Source: Cercis canadensis
Taxonomy: Eukaryota; Streptophyta; Magnoliopsida; Fabales; Fabaceae
Reading direction: 5' to 3'
DNA: 64,000 bases
Assembly (NCBI GenBank): GCA_003255065.1
Contig: QAOA01003354.1
Location: 310,001-374,000, forward strand
Shown here: one piece after another, positions 37,711-50,404 of the stretch
Position numbering within the stretch: the stretch's first letter is position 1
Layout of the letters: each line of letters starts with the position of its first letter
The notes under the pieces: generated by a model
Database searches by the model: none
Seen by the model: only the letters and a program-made list of their open reading frames with translations
Told to the model about the DNA's origin: nothing
Program-made: the position numbers and the translations under genes

Positions 37711-37907
37711 TTTTAATTTTTAATTTTTTTAAAATTATAATATTTAGATAATTAAATTAAAAAGTGTGATAGATGCATAATTTTATTGTTAAATTATAAT
37801 ATCCAAGTCAATAAGCCTTTTATATAGTAGGTAGTTATTAGATTAAATATAAAAAGATAATTACAAATATAAATAAAATAACCATATAACATCAAATAAT
37901 ATTTGTA

Positions 37908-38166
37908 GGGAACTACTATTTTTACATTTTAGTTTACTAATGTCACATTCTTTTTAATGTTTAAATATAATATAGACTAAATTACTTTCATTCAAAAATA
38001 AAATCTTTAAAATTTAACTAATCATAATATTCTTTCTAACTTATTAATTTTTTAATTTGAAATAGAATATATATAATTAATTAATTAAAAATAAATTTGT
38101 CTATTTTATATTTAAACATTAAAAAATGTGTGACATTAACAAACTAAAATTTAGAAATAATGACCC
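37908..38166. mobile_element. Foldback MITE, CTATTTTCACACC family, copy 2
   Basis: It aligns with both arms of the 2464-2769 element (TTTACTAATGTCACAT, ATATAGACTAAATTAC, AACTAATCATAATATT) and is itself a decayed palindrome. The flanks match imperfectly as a 9-mer (ATATTTGTA and TTATTTTTA). Confidence 0.7.
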
Positions 38167-38406
38167 TTATTTTTATTATTTTACATACAAATGCTTCTTT
38201 TCTTCTTCTTTTTTATTGAAAGGTGCAAACACCTTTTTTTTTTTAAGTTCATTTTATTTAACACTTAAATATCTTTCTTTTTTCAAGTATAAAAGAATAA
38301 ATAAATACAGTGAACTCTAATTTAAGCAGTAAAATTCCATCATCCCAAAATTTCAATTCAATTCAAAAGACATGATCAAATTATTTCATCTCCCATGTTT
38401 TCACAG

Positions 38407-39722
38407 TCAATAAGCAAATGAGCTTCTGGGTTTCCTCACAACCAATCTCCCACTCTTCTCCTCCGCCGCGCCGTCGCACCCATCGAGAACGGCGGTCAGC
38501 TGGAACGGCGGCGCGTCGTCAGCCAGCCACTGATCGACGTAGAAGATTGTCTGCGAGCAGGGCCTGTGGGGCCCAGTTGAGGTAACCTCGACGTAGTCAC
38601 AGTACCACCCGTGGTGAGATCCGGACCCGTCGGAGGTGAGGTTGAGCCGGCAAACGGGTGACCCGATACAGGGTCCGCGCCCGCTGAAGGCGTCGACATT
38701 GCCACGCTCGTAGTAGTCGTATTTCGGACCCATCACGCCCCACCGCTCCAGCTCCGGCACCCACACTGATCTGCCGGTGGGATCTCCGAGCGTTACGCTG
38801 ATCTTCGCGTCGGTTCCTGCTTTGATGATTGACCCGGTTTTGACGAAGAGTGTGTAGACACAGTCATCCTGTTTGATGAAATGCCCAAGTGAAAATGAAG
38901 AAAAAATAGACGAAATTGCATATTAAATAAGCAACCCAACAAGAAAGTAAGATTCATTGCTGTGAAAGATTTCAACTTTATTCGTTAATAGATCTGTCTT
39001 AAAAGCTTTTCATTTAGTGAATAATTGAAGTCCTTCTGTTGATGAATTGCCCATCTGAGTATGAACGTCAATATACAAATTTGTATATAAATAAGTAACC
39101 CAGAAAGAAAAAGAAGGATCATTGCTATGAAAGATTTCAACTTGTTAAAAGACATAAAAATTTCTATTATAACCAAATGTGAAAGGATAAAATGGATTAA
39201 GTTGATCACAAAGAGGCTATAGAAGCACAGTTCTTCTGTTTGAGTTTGATATATGACTCAAGTGAGCAAGAACATGTATATACAAAATCACATATAAAAA
39301 GAAAATGAAAGATCATAGGTATGAAATCTTTCAATTTCACATATATATCATAGTTGAATAATAATGATGATAGTAGTTATCAAATATATGCAGAGCCAGC
39401 CAGATCCACACATCTATGTCAATAGGTATTGATAGACATGATTTGTGGATCTGGGTACAGCTTGGATGTCTCATCAAGGAAGAGAAAAGAGTAATACTGA
39501 TTATTTGTAGTGACAATAACAATGGTGATTTGTGGTTATCCTTATGATGGTGACCAAAATTGTATGACATTATGATAAGAAAGACTACAATTGTGATGTG
39601 GGTATTTTGAGATGAAAAGCTCACAAATGAGGATAAGAATGTAGGATACTTACACTGGAGTCTCCGGCAGCTGCAGAAAGGAAGAGAACAAGAAAGAGAA
39701 AGGAGAGGTGGCGACTCTTCAT
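38407..39722 (-). CDS. Secreted PLAT/LH2-domain stress protein
   Basis: Two exons (39654-39722 and 38407-38868) join in phase 0 to give 176 aa. Exon 1 is the signal peptide (MKSRHLSFLFLVLFLSAAAG). Exon 2 starts DDCVYTLFVKTGSIIKAGTD and encodes a PLAT/LH2 beta-sandwich of about 120 residues (ISVTLGDPTGRSVWVPELER; NVDAFSGRGPCI; CRLNLTSDGSGSHHGWYCDY; SQTIFYVDQWLA). Cysteine positions match the small plant 'PLAT stress' group (AtPLAT1-like), secretory or ER-resident proteins linked to abiotic stress tolerance and seed storage in other plants. The function here is inferred. Exon 2 is strikingly GC-rich, especially at third positions, against an AT-rich surround. The intron (785 bases) holds three diverged tandem repeats. 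Confidence 0.93.
38880..39340 (-). repeat. Three diverged tandem repeats inside the PLAT-gene intron
   Basis: Units begin near 38875, 39040 and 39250. Each carries GATGAA(A/T)TGCCCA(A/T)-like or related sequence, then a TATA..AAATAAG(C/T)AACCCA-like block, and ends ATTGCT(G/A)TGAAAGATTTCAAC or a variant. Units 1 and 2 are most alike. Confidence 0.6.
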
Positions 39723-39798
39723 TTTGTAGTGACTCAGTGATTATATTTTGTTAGATGCAGATTTAGGGGAATGAGGGAGATGGAAGGTGCTCATCATT

Positions 39799-39807
39799 CT
39801 ATTTATA
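39799..39807 (-). promoter_or_regulatory. TATA box of the PLAT gene
   Basis: TATAAATAG on the minus strand, about 77 bases upstream of the ATG, at the spacing expected for a short plant leader. Confidence 0.65.
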
Positions 39808-39928
39808 GGAAGTTTCTATTTGGAAAAAAAAAAAAATTGATTGGGAAGGGTCTAAGATGTAGTGGAGTCATGTCTATAAATAATTCATTATAATAAATAA
39901 CTAAAGGCTAATATAAAGAAATAAAATA

Positions 39929-40118
39929 CGAAAATTCTATTATACTACATGAGTATGGCATATTACATTAATGTAGCAAGTATACGTAATTTTTATATTT
40001 TATTAAATATAAAATATAATTTATCTTATTTTCTCTAACAAACTTAAAAATAGTTGACTTGTACACATATTATTTATATATTAACTATTCCCATCTCACA
40101 TAAATATTAAAAATATCT
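39929..40118 (+). mobile_element. MULE-type MITE, 9-bp duplication family, copy F
   Basis: About 190 bp. The right terminus is shortened and lacks the AGAAACCTCC end. AATAAAATA flanks it at 39920-39928 and 40119-40127. Confidence 0.8.
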
Positions 40119-40127
40119 AATAAAATA

Positions 40128-40603
40128 ATGAGTCAACGAGTAATTATCTGATCGTTAGTTAAGTTTAGATTGGTTTACATTGTTACATGTGGCATAATTT
40201 AAATTTAATTGATCTCTTTTTTTTTGTGACTCTATCTTTTGTTAATTCAATTAATGTGTGTTATTCGTGTGCATTTAGCATTTCTTTAAAATAATTTATT
40301 TTCACCCTTTAATATGATGCCTAATAAAATAGATTGCTTAATTTGTTTTTTGTACGGCTCAAATTTTTTACATTTTTAAATGTGCAAAAACCATTTCTTA
40401 TTCCTCTGTTTTGTTTTGTTTTTGCAAGAACCACGTGATCTGTTTCTAGTAATCCATACCAAGAAGAAAGATGGAGATACATAGATAATTCTAATACCAA
40501 AAGTTAATTATTTTTTGAATTCCTTCCTTTTGTTTTATTTAGTTTGTAATCATAGATTTAATTTCACTAACAATGAGAACCTTCACAAGCAAGGTTTTCT
40601 TTA
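40128..40603. other. Non-coding stretch upstream of the PLAT gene
   Basis: No coding signal and no other repeat. Confidence 0.45.
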
Positions 40604-40809
40604 CCAGAATTCTATTATACTACATATGTATGTCATACTATACTGACATGACAAGTTTATATAATTTTCATATAATATAAAATATAATTTATTTTATTTT
40701 ATTTTCTCAAACAAGCTTAAAAACAATTTACTTATATACATGTTATTCATATATTAACTATTCTTATGTGATATAACATACCCCATAAATATCAAAAGTA
40801 TCTAAAATA
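40604..40809 (+). mobile_element. MULE-type MITE, 9-bp duplication family, copy G
   Basis: About 206 bp. The flanks match 8 of 9 (TTTTCTTTA and TTTTCTTTT), and the right terminus is decayed. Confidence 0.75.
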
Positions 40810-40818
40810 TTTTCTTTT

Positions 40819-41357
40819 TTTTTTATGACTTTTTATAAGAATTCATATATTTTCTAATTTCCCATAATGTATATGGTATTAATTAATATCATCCCCTATC
40901 AACAAAGAAGTGGAAATTAAAATGATAAAAAAAAGGGTAAGATGATAATTGCAATGGCACAAATGAAGCATGAATATTTGTCTCTTTGCAAATGGACTCA
41001 CTAGGTAAGTGAAAATATAACTCTGAAATTGAGAGTATCAACATTAATGAAGGGATCCAAGTACTAACTAATTCACCCTTTATCTTTAATTAATTGAAGT
41101 GACATTTATGTTTTCTTTGCAATGTGTATTACCAAGATTTTCCCTTCCCTCACACCACATTTGAGGAGACTGATAATAATAGTAGGCCATCTATAAAATC
41201 ATTGTCTACATATTCATTTGCTTTTCAACTCTTCAGTTTCCAAACAATATCCTACTATTTTCTCATTTGATTTCACTCTCTCTCTTTTCCTAAAGAAAAG
41301 CCACATAATATGAGGGACCCTTCTTCACCAGTTAGATGATTATGCACTTCATGATCT
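40819..41357. other. Non-coding stretch
   Basis: No coding signal or bounded repeat. Confidence 0.45.
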
Positions 41358-41585
41358 GCAAATAAGCCATTTTAGTCCTCAAAAGATACCACAAAAATTA
41401 CTTTGGTCCTTAAAATATTTTTTGTATCACTTGAGGTCTTAAAAGTCAAAAAAGTCAATTAAAATTGTTCTTTTCAGGGACCAAATAATACTAAAAAGAG
41501 ACTAATTTGATCAACTTTTAGAACTTTTAGGGACTCAGGTTATACAAAAAATCTTATAGGGACCCAAGTGATTTTCACTGCATTT
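41358..41585. mobile_element. Foldback element with GGGACC arms
   Basis: The left arm (TTGGTCCTTAAAATATTTTTTGTATCACTTGAGGTC, 41403-41438) is an inverted copy of the right arm (41524-41571). Alternating 'TAGTCC' and 'GGGACC' motifs resemble a common class of plant palindromic repeats. No clear target duplication. Confidence 0.5.
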
Positions 41586-42164
41586 TTTTTTGGACTAAAA
41601 GATTAGAACTATCTAAATTTTAGGATCACCACAAGAATGACTAAGACAGAGAAACAAGTAAACTCCAAGAGAAACAGTGTCTTAACATATTACAGGGAGT
41701 AACAAAACGTTAACTTGTCTTATGAAATGGCATGTCAACTATGTACATAACATATCTCAGTTCTCAAGCTGGCGTTTCTTTCCAACATCCAGACAATCAT
41801 AATTTACATGACATGTACACTCACTGGGTTGCATTACAATAGCAAGGATTATTTCGTAATTTTGATAAACTTTTATGTGCAAAGATGGAAAGTTGTAGTG
41901 CATTGGGATCAATTGAGGAAATAGTGGAGAGTATGCCCAAGGTATACAAGAATATTGCAGGTACCATCTGGAAAGCCAAAAAACAAAGAAGCACAAATCA
42001 TCAAAATGACAGATATTTAATTGAAAGAGCACATATAACTCATCAATGTCCAAGCAAAGCCACAATTATGCCCCATCAAATAGGGAAAAAAAGGAAGTCC
42101 TGTTATGCCCCTAGGAGAAAAGGACATGAAAAAGTTTCCAGGTAGACCCATAAATGAGTAACTT
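41586..42164. other. Non-coding stretch
   Basis: Overlapping short frames on both strands but no recognisable protein. Confidence 0.4.
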
Positions 42165-42167
42165 TAA

Positions 42168-42459
42168 GGGCATGTTTGGTAAAGGGTGAAGAGATAAACA
42201 TTAAGGGAGTATCATTTACTCATTTTTCAAGGAGTAACAATTCCTGTAAACAACTAAACATAACTCTTCAATTATGTATGGTATGCTTAGTAATTTGAGG
42301 AGATGAAGGGAGAGAAGGGGGGAGAGTTTGAGGAGGTGGAGGATTGGTGAAGGGGGTCCAAAATATTTCTCCCTCTATTACTCTCTTAAATAGTTTCCCT
42401 TAATTAACTTTTACAACAAATAAATTTTACTCCTTTTACTCTCCCTACCAAACATACCC
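42168..42459. mobile_element. Tourist-like (PIF/Harbinger) MITE, 292 bp
   Basis: The ends are GGGCATGTTTGGTA and, in reverse complement, GGGTATGTTTGGTA, flanked by TAA at 42165-42167 and 42460-42462. A longer direct repeat AATGAGTAAC also flanks it (42153-42162 and 42461-42470), so an alternative reading is a 10-bp duplication, but its left copy does not abut the inverted repeat. Confidence 0.8.
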
Positions 42460-42462
42460 TAA

Positions 42463-42956
42463 TGAGTAACCAATTTCATAATCTTAAGCAAGGGAATGGA
42501 CCAAAATCTTTTCATCCTGTTTACTAACCAGATTTAAGTGCCTTTTTCAAAGACTGATAGGGCCTAAAAGGAAATGACATAAACATAGAAAATGGATTAT
42601 TAGAAAACTGATCAGGCTCTGATAAAACTGTTCCTACCAGACCTCCAATTAGGACCTCTTGGATATCACACCTCATGCCATCAAAAAGTAGGCTGAAACT
42701 TCTAAGATAAAGATATGGATGCACTCAGCACGGTCACCTAATGTAAGGATCACATGAAGACAATCTTTCCATGTAATGATAAGCATCACTGCAAAGTTGT
42801 ACGGATGTGGTTGGGTGAAAATTAAATAAAGCTCTAGACTCTCAAGACTGGATGGGATGTCAATTCCAGGAAATGACATGTTAATTTTAAAACTGCAAAG
42901 ACTCTTAGTTTTTTGATTCAAAAAAATGATAGCAAGGATAGGTTACTCCAATACTG
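42463..42956. other. Non-coding stretch
   Basis: No supported gene. Confidence 0.4.
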
Positions 42957-43125
42957 CTGGGTAGGGCGCCAGTGGCATGTGTGGGAATCCACAAAGAGGC
43001 ATAAAGAGGCCCACCTAGAGGATTACCTCCAAGGTACTATTGGCCCTTAGAGGAGACTACTCAACTAGCCCCTGGGGATCTCCCTGAGCAAGGATGCCCA
43101 CCAAGCGAGATTGTTGGTCACATGA
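42957..43125 (-). mobile_element. tRNA-derived SINE, family 1, copy 3 (truncated)
   Basis: The body matches the reverse complement of the 2942 copy (AAGGATGCCCACCAAGCGAG, ATTGTTGGTCAC) and the 5575 copy. The tRNA-like head is missing or unrecognisable. Confidence 0.65.
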
Positions 43126-43464
43126 ATCAGTTTCATGTTTAATTTGGTTCTAGTTCAGTACAACTCATAACAGTAGCAAGACAATATTCATGTTTGAAAC
43201 TTCAACAAGATAAAATCACCATTCGGGTATCATTAAGTGGCTTTATTTAAATAAAAAATTAGAAGACATGGAATACTTGAGAGATCACAGAACGTATGAG
43301 CCAGAGGAACAGGCATGATAGAGAGAAGTGATTAGAATAACCTGCCAGTGATACTTAAATGACTTCAAGACAGCATGGGGTAGCACCACATGATATATTC
43401 AAATAACGAAAATTACAGAGTTCAAATGATAAGACAATTAAAATAGCAATGATAATTACCTTAA

Positions 43465-46400
43465 TCAATTACTGGAGCTACCAAGATCGAAGTCCATGGT
43501 GTAATCATACTCAATTGTTGGAATTACCGAGGCCATAAATTTTAAGAATAAGAATAAGTACCTATAGAAGTAAGTATCTGTGAGCATATCACACCACATA
43601 AATATTAAAACAAAAAGAAAAATCTGGAAGATCAAAACCCCACCACTCACTACTGCTTGTATACTTCATTAGCAGTTAGAATATTCTGTTAGCATCTCAA
43701 AGATGCTGTTAGTCTTGCCAGTCAAATGAGGTGGAGTGTCATTTTGGCAAAACTAAAGGGAGGTAAGTGCAATTTACCCTTAATTTTAAAACTACATATG
43801 AATTTTTATGCATAAGAAAGTAACTTTTAATATCTTAGTTAAATTATCCCATCATAGTTATCCTTCAAAATCTATTGTATCCCATCATCGAATATGATAC
43901 CCAACATAGGTATAAATTAATTGAATCTCAAAATGACAATAGATGATATGAAGGACAATAGGGGTTTACTTGTCAACTTCTGGCTCAACACCACGTGACA
44001 TCAACACATCAATAATTTTCTTCATCACGGCTCCATGTTTACATGGATGGACAGATGCATGCTTTCCAGGCAAGTGAGCGTGGTCTTCAATAGTTACCTA
44101 TATATAATTGTGTCAGAAAACAATATATTACCATAAATTTACAGTACTGTGCAAACTCCAAAACACTAAATTAAAAAAAGAAAAAAGAAAAAAGAAAGAC
44201 ACAATAATCATTTCAGTTTTTAAGGATACAACTGTATGCCGTAAAGGATTTATCTATTAATAAACATCATATTCAATTCTGATCATATATATGTGAACAT
44301 AATCTATTCAAATGTCATGTCTCACCGTCTTGCGTGCATGGTCTTGACTAACGTCCTCAAGGACAAGTTCAGGTTGCAGAAGCATCCTTGACTACCACAA
44401 GACAGAATATAGCATTCACCACTTAGTTTCAGATGTAAATAATTGGAAATGGCAAAAGAGTTATAGCCAATAATATGCTTCCACAACCACCTATTTGACA
44501 TTAGTAATCAAAGCAACAAGTGAACGTATGATAGGACTGAAGATTCCCAATTTTTTGGTAAGGTCAAGAATAATTGAAAGAAATCAATGCTTGAAATGGA
44601 CTGAAATTCCAAAGATCTCTCACAGAGAATATCCAATAAATTATTTCAAAAGTCAATAATTTATATAGGTATGGCATTCATACAGCTCAGTCCAATGTGC
44701 ATGCTTGTAATTTGAAGCATTTCTGATTAACATTGGAAAAACAAGCACGTGCACACATGTACACAAGAAAGAGGAACACAAAAATAAAAAGAAGATTTAC
44801 ATTTTTTTATGCCTTAAATGCTTATATAGCAAAAGAGAGACCATTATGCAGTTTTAGGCCAGGAGGCCTTGGCCTTCTTTCTCTCTGTTTAAAGCAATAG
44901 AATATAAACAGCCCCAAAGACAAATTGAGAAAACAGATGTAACATCTGTACAAAACTTGGGAAGGTTGACTCTGACAGAGTGAACCAAGCCTAAGCAGAC
45001 TAGGTACTCTCATATTGCATAGTGTGCATACACTGCCTCCAGGCTCCAGTAATGAGCCCAATTAGGGACCAAAACCTTTATGATAAATATTACTGCCGTA
45101 TGCAAATTGAAGTTGGATATTGATGATAGCAGCTTAATTGAAAGCCTAAGGGATTACTTCATAAAATCACATATCTTTACACTACAAACATGGCACATCA
45201 TGTTGAATGGATCAAAATATGTGTATGTACTAGTAGGGTATAAGAGGCTATTCCACTCTTTCCCCCTCTTACATTAGGTCCAGTCAAATTGAAAATAAAT
45301 TTCAACAACACATAACAGTCATATATTACAAGTGTGGGCAGTGGAGATGCAACCAGAGAAATGCTTAGAAGATGTCATTAGTATGGCAAAACAACATTCA
45401 AATACTGTGAAAATGCTTCAATCCTTATTCACAGAATTAGGGGGAAAAATGGAATTTGGAGATTGTTCCTCCATGTCTTAAGTAGCAGGTCTTTTTTGTA
45501 GACATATCAGGCATGCAAACCTATAAATGCAACAAATTCTGATAGTTTCCACATAGGTTACTGAAATAAGTAAATTATTTTGGTCAAGTGAATAACAGTA
45601 ACCTCATCATATCCAGTAAGCCATACTCGAGGTGTTTGATAATATTTATCATACCTGCAAAATGAGCAAAATCCACATTTTCATGTGATCGCCATAACAC
45701 TAGATAATAACTTAACAACAACTAATTACAAAACCATAACAAAATTGCATCATACTAAAGAAAAAACATCAGTTTGTGAGTGTGCATGAGAGAGAGAGAG
45801 AGAGAGAGAGAAAGCATGTGTGATATAATAAACCCAGGTGAGAAGTAGCATGCATCAAATGACAATCAAGAAAATTTCTATTGAAACTTACGTGATGCTG
45901 ACATCATAAGTTCGGGTTCGAAGAATATTATCATCATCAGGCTCATGAGCTACTAGATATGTCGACTGAAATTAATTGTAACAACATATAAATAATACAA
46001 ATCAGATTTTGTAAATTGTTATCAACCAAATAGCAATGACAAAAGTACATTGTTCCAGAAAATCAACCTAATTGAGGTATTATATAGAAGATTGCAAAAC
46101 AATTATATTAATGTCACAACAAGGGAAAAAAAGAAATTATCTAAATGAACAAAAATCTTCTTAAATCAAAATTCCAATTGACTTAAGGTTTACATTCAGC
46201 TATATCATGACCTACTCACACAATGTAGTGATGAAATTGTCACACACTTTTAGGTGTAAGAGAGGGGTTCCAAAACCAAGGCTAGGAAACAGGGCTCATT
46301 GAAAAATGCTCAACAGGAATCTGTGGTTGAGAACCAGTTCATTGGAGACTTGACCCTTCCTTGATTATAATGCTAAGGAATAAAAGGGGGCTATGGAGTT

Positions 46401-49219
46401 GTAATCACTCGCCTAGACCTGATTAGATGTTTGACACAACGTGCCTAAATGCAACTTGGGTTGGTGCATACGACTTTTTTAGTTAACTTTTGAATTCAAG
46501 AGGCGCCAGCCTATGAGTGATATTAAAATTTGGCAGTAAGGCATGCTGTTGTTGGTAGACTTGTAAGAAGAACAGGGTATTACAGCCCTAAACTTTATTT
46601 AGGGCTGGAAGGGTTTCTCTAGCTCTAGCAGCAACAACAATTGAGTTTTAAAGTCTACATCACAGCTATTTACCATCTCAAGTTACAAGGCTTCTAAAGT
46701 CAACACAAGAAATTTTGTCTTAACAAAGGGAATGCGACTTGAATTTGGGGACCATTCTCTGTGCTGAGACTCACGAAGAAAGGAAGAAAAAGAAATATGC
46801 ATCCTCTTAAATCCAAGCCTGATCGTAGTTGTGCCTTCCTCAGCTAACAAGTAAGTATTACTTAATATCTATGAGGACTAGTTAAAAAGTTTGACTAACA
46901 ATACTTACCAATGTGCATTCATAACATAATCCACAAATTATTAACTACAGTATTTTCCTTTTCATTTTTCTGTCATATTGGTCAAAAATTAGTCACTATT
47001 CCACCAATAAAGCAAGAACGATTGTGGTACAAAAATTAAAGAAAAAGTTCAAAAAGCATAATATAAAAGTAGCCTAAAATACTACCATAAAAACTTACTT
47101 TTAGACCAGCAAAACTTCATTTTGTGGGGACTAAAAATACCATGGTGACATGGAGTCTTGGTTTCATATTTTTTTTTAAAAAGAAAGAGAAACTTTTTAC
47201 TGCTAGTCTTCCAAAGAGAATAATTCTCTAATTAGGCCCTAGCTGCTAACATCAGTAATGCACCAAATTTAAACAATTAAATCGCAATTAAACAAACATT
47301 GAATTGATAGCACAGCGCATCCATCATCATGAAATGTATGTTATTAATAAAGACTTGACTAGCATGAGAACATAATATTATAGTAAAAGATTAGATTTCA
47401 AGTAACTCTTAGAAGCCTCCAGAATAATGATAGGCATCAACTTACAGGATCTGTTTCAATAATGTTATCAGCTTCTTCAAACTCTGCCATATCTGGAATA
47501 TCATCTTCCTCCTCACCTCCCATGTAAGAAGGAATAGGCTGAATAGAATTCTTTTTGCTGATTTCTAGGCTTTCCATGGAAGGTAAATCCTCATCCTCAT
47601 CAGATTTAGTTTCTAAAGAGAGGGGAAAAAAGCAAAAGACATAAGATCGGATGAATAAAGCAAACACACAATATACCAGATGCCAGTAAGAAACATACCC
47701 TTTGGTTTCCCATGAGTTGCTAGCCAACCATCATTATCTTCATTATCAAGTAGAACTTCGCCTCCAGAAGCTTCATATTCTTCTTCTACAGATGCAGCTC
47801 TCCGTAAACAAGGCACTGTTGAGCAACTTCAAAAATTAGCATGAAACAGGACAGCAATTCAGAGGTGTTTTTATTTTTCCTAGGGCAAGAGGGGGCAGGG
47901 GGGATATGAAAGATAAGTAAAGAATACAGCTGATTCCATAAGGAACAATTCAATCATTAATATATGAAAATAGTTTTTTGATTCAGCTGCCAACCCAGAT
48001 TACCCAATATCTTACACAACCTGCCTGTCTATCAATGTATCCCGCAATGGCAAACAACTCTCATAAAGTATTTATGTACCGCACCCAAAATTCAAAAGAA
48101 AGAAAATCAGAAGGTAGAAGCTTGAGACAAATAAAATTCACCATCATGAACGGTTCATTCCACTATCTCAAGTGCCATATAAAACTTGTTCACACCATAC
48201 ACCTCCTTCTAATGTCAAGGATCGCTGATAATAGACAATGAAACTAGCAGCATAAAACATCATAAGAAGGAGATCACTATATCAATTGCAGGATACACTT
48301 TCTCACATCAAAATAGAGAGAATTCAGGTGGGCAAATTGCAACAGTTTATAACTTAAGAGACAGAATAACAGTCCAAAATGGCTGAAAATAACAGAAACA
48401 AAAAGACATGAGTAATGTAAATGCATACTCTGGCCTTACCGTTTCTAGTGATTAAGAATTGTTTCTCTGGCGGTAAATATGGCTTCCTCTTGCTCGGCTC
48501 ACCAGATTCCCTATCATGCACAGTGGAAGACAGAATTCATATAAGCATATAGTATTAAATCAGCAACCCGAAGAAAAAGTCTTAAATTTGAGTTTTTGTC
48601 CTTGTCATACATTACATTCACACTCATAGAGTAATTTCACTATTTCTTTAACAGGTAATTGCATAAATCCACCTCTAGAGTCTACAACCCTTTGTTGCAC
48701 TTACCAATCTTATTGTCATTGAATGTCATTGGGCAATACGAAACCCAAGTTTCGATTATATCCATAGTAATTAAAATTTAAAATATTTGATAACTAAGAT
48801 CACATGACTAAATTAGCAACATTACCCTACAAGTTGGCTATAAGGGGCAAAACACTAATATTTCCACCCTAATTGAAATTTCTTCAGCAAGGAAACAATT
48901 TTTTTAGGACAAGGGTTCAAATTAAATACCCAGTAGAGAAACGACCCTATACGCCCGCACACCCCCCCGGCCCAAAAAAAAGAATAGATAAAGGAAAATA
49001 CTTGAGGGAAACGTTGAATATTTTCCGGGAAACCAAACAGGTTCATGGGTGAAATTACCAGGACCAGGTGGGGCATTTGGAAACGAGATTATCGCCGGCG
49101 ATGACGAACTCACTCACACTGAGAACTCCTTTTTCTTTGAAGGCTGAAACGGTTCGAGGACCTGTGATTCTCTCAACGGTGCCTTTGAAAGCATCGTGAA
49201 GCTTCTGAGAGAGAACCAT
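43465..49219 (-). CDS. ATG3: Autophagy E2-like enzyme ATG3
   Basis: ATG3 is the E2-like enzyme that receives ATG8 from ATG7 and transfers it to phosphatidylethanolamine on the growing autophagosome membrane. Nine exons, right to left: 49059-49219, 48440-48510, 47699-47815, 47446-47612, 45892-45965, 45603-45654, 44326-44391, 43970-44097 and 43465-43561. They join in phase to 933 bases, 310 aa, close to the usual plant length. The N-terminus ([20 protein letters not shown], then [19 protein letters not shown]) and the C-terminus ([20 protein letters not shown], ending DFDLGSSSN) are typical. The catalytic Cys is in HPCKHG, at about residue 255. The acidic flexible region, about 79-172, includes [20 protein letters not shown] and is where ATG7 binding maps in the family. 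The coding region looks intact. The 5' leader and first exon are GC-richer than the introns. Confidence 0.96.
45788..45812. repeat. (GA)n microsatellite
   Basis: About eleven GA units in ATG3 intron 5. Confidence 0.85.
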
Positions 49220-49779
49220 CTTCTCTTCCTCCTAGATCTGGCAACTGGTGACAGAGATTGACGGAGGAAGAGGTTGGAACTTGGAACGAGTTCAATACAA
49301 GAGAGAAAGGCTTGGACTTGGAAGTAGTTTTCCTAATTCCGATTGGAACCCCAGATTTTTATCTTGTCTCGTTTTGTAAATTAAAGTACGTTTGAAGTAT
49401 CACTTCATTCATCATTCTTTTTAATAATTAAAACTAGTTTAACACCAGTCTAGTGTACGAGTAGATAAAATAAAAAGGAGAAAAAGTCTCTAAAAAGAGA
49501 GAAAGAAAATAATAAAAAAAAAACAAAAAAGAAAAATAAAAAAAGTGAGTATACAAAATTTGGATAGGTACAGTTTCAATAAAATAACTCAGTTGTATAT
49601 AAAAATTTGGAATCTTGCCCAAAAAATATTAATAAAATTAATTTTAAAAAAATTGTTTTAATAACTATTTTCATGGAAAAAGGCAACATTTTTAAAATAA
49701 AACAATTGCGCTCCTTAAATTATTTTTTTTGAAAAACCCTTAACTATTTATATCTTGTCCTATGTAACCTTTTTTTTTT
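49220..49779. other. Upstream region of ATG3
   Basis: Presumed leader and promoter of ATG3, followed by AT-rich sequence. No other gene is seen. Confidence 0.45.
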
Positions 49780-49987
49780 AAAATTCTATGATACTGCATA
49801 GATATGTTATATTACACTGATGTAGCAAATATACATAATTTTTATATTTTATTAGATATAAAATATAATTTATCTTATTTTCTCAAATAAACTTAAAAAT
49901 AATTTACTTGTATACATGTCATTCACTCATTGATTACTTCTATGTAGTATGATATATCAAATAAATACTAAAAATATCTAAAAAACC
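49780..49987 (+). mobile_element. MULE-type MITE, 9-bp duplication family, copy H
   Basis: About 208 bp with recognisable start (AAATTCTATGATACTGCATA) and end (AAATATCTAAAAAACC). It lies between T runs, so the target duplication is a poly-T and cannot be placed exactly. Confidence 0.75.
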
Positions 49988-50404
49988 TTTTTTTTTTCTT
50001 TTATATGAGCTATGTAACATTTTGATTTTAGCTTTCTTGCATAAGGGTGAAATCTCTAGTTTAAATTTTAATTTCTTATATCCTCAAGCTAAAAAATTTA
50101 TCTTCAAAAGAAAATGTTTAATCATATTGTAAATTCTTATATTTTTGATTAATTTTTAATTAGTTCTTTATACTTTCAATTTGATTCAAGTAAATCCCTT
50201 TCATCACTATTATAACTTTATTAGTTTAATATTGACATAGCTAAGAATGTGTACAAGTGATACAAACATTATCTTAGTTGGCACACATGTGGCCCCACCA
50301 TCACCTAGTAACATGACTTGCCCGCATATACCAAGTTGATACCATATGATCTTATGAGTGGAAAAAACAATGATTTTTAATTTAATTTAATTTTATTTTA
50401 AACT

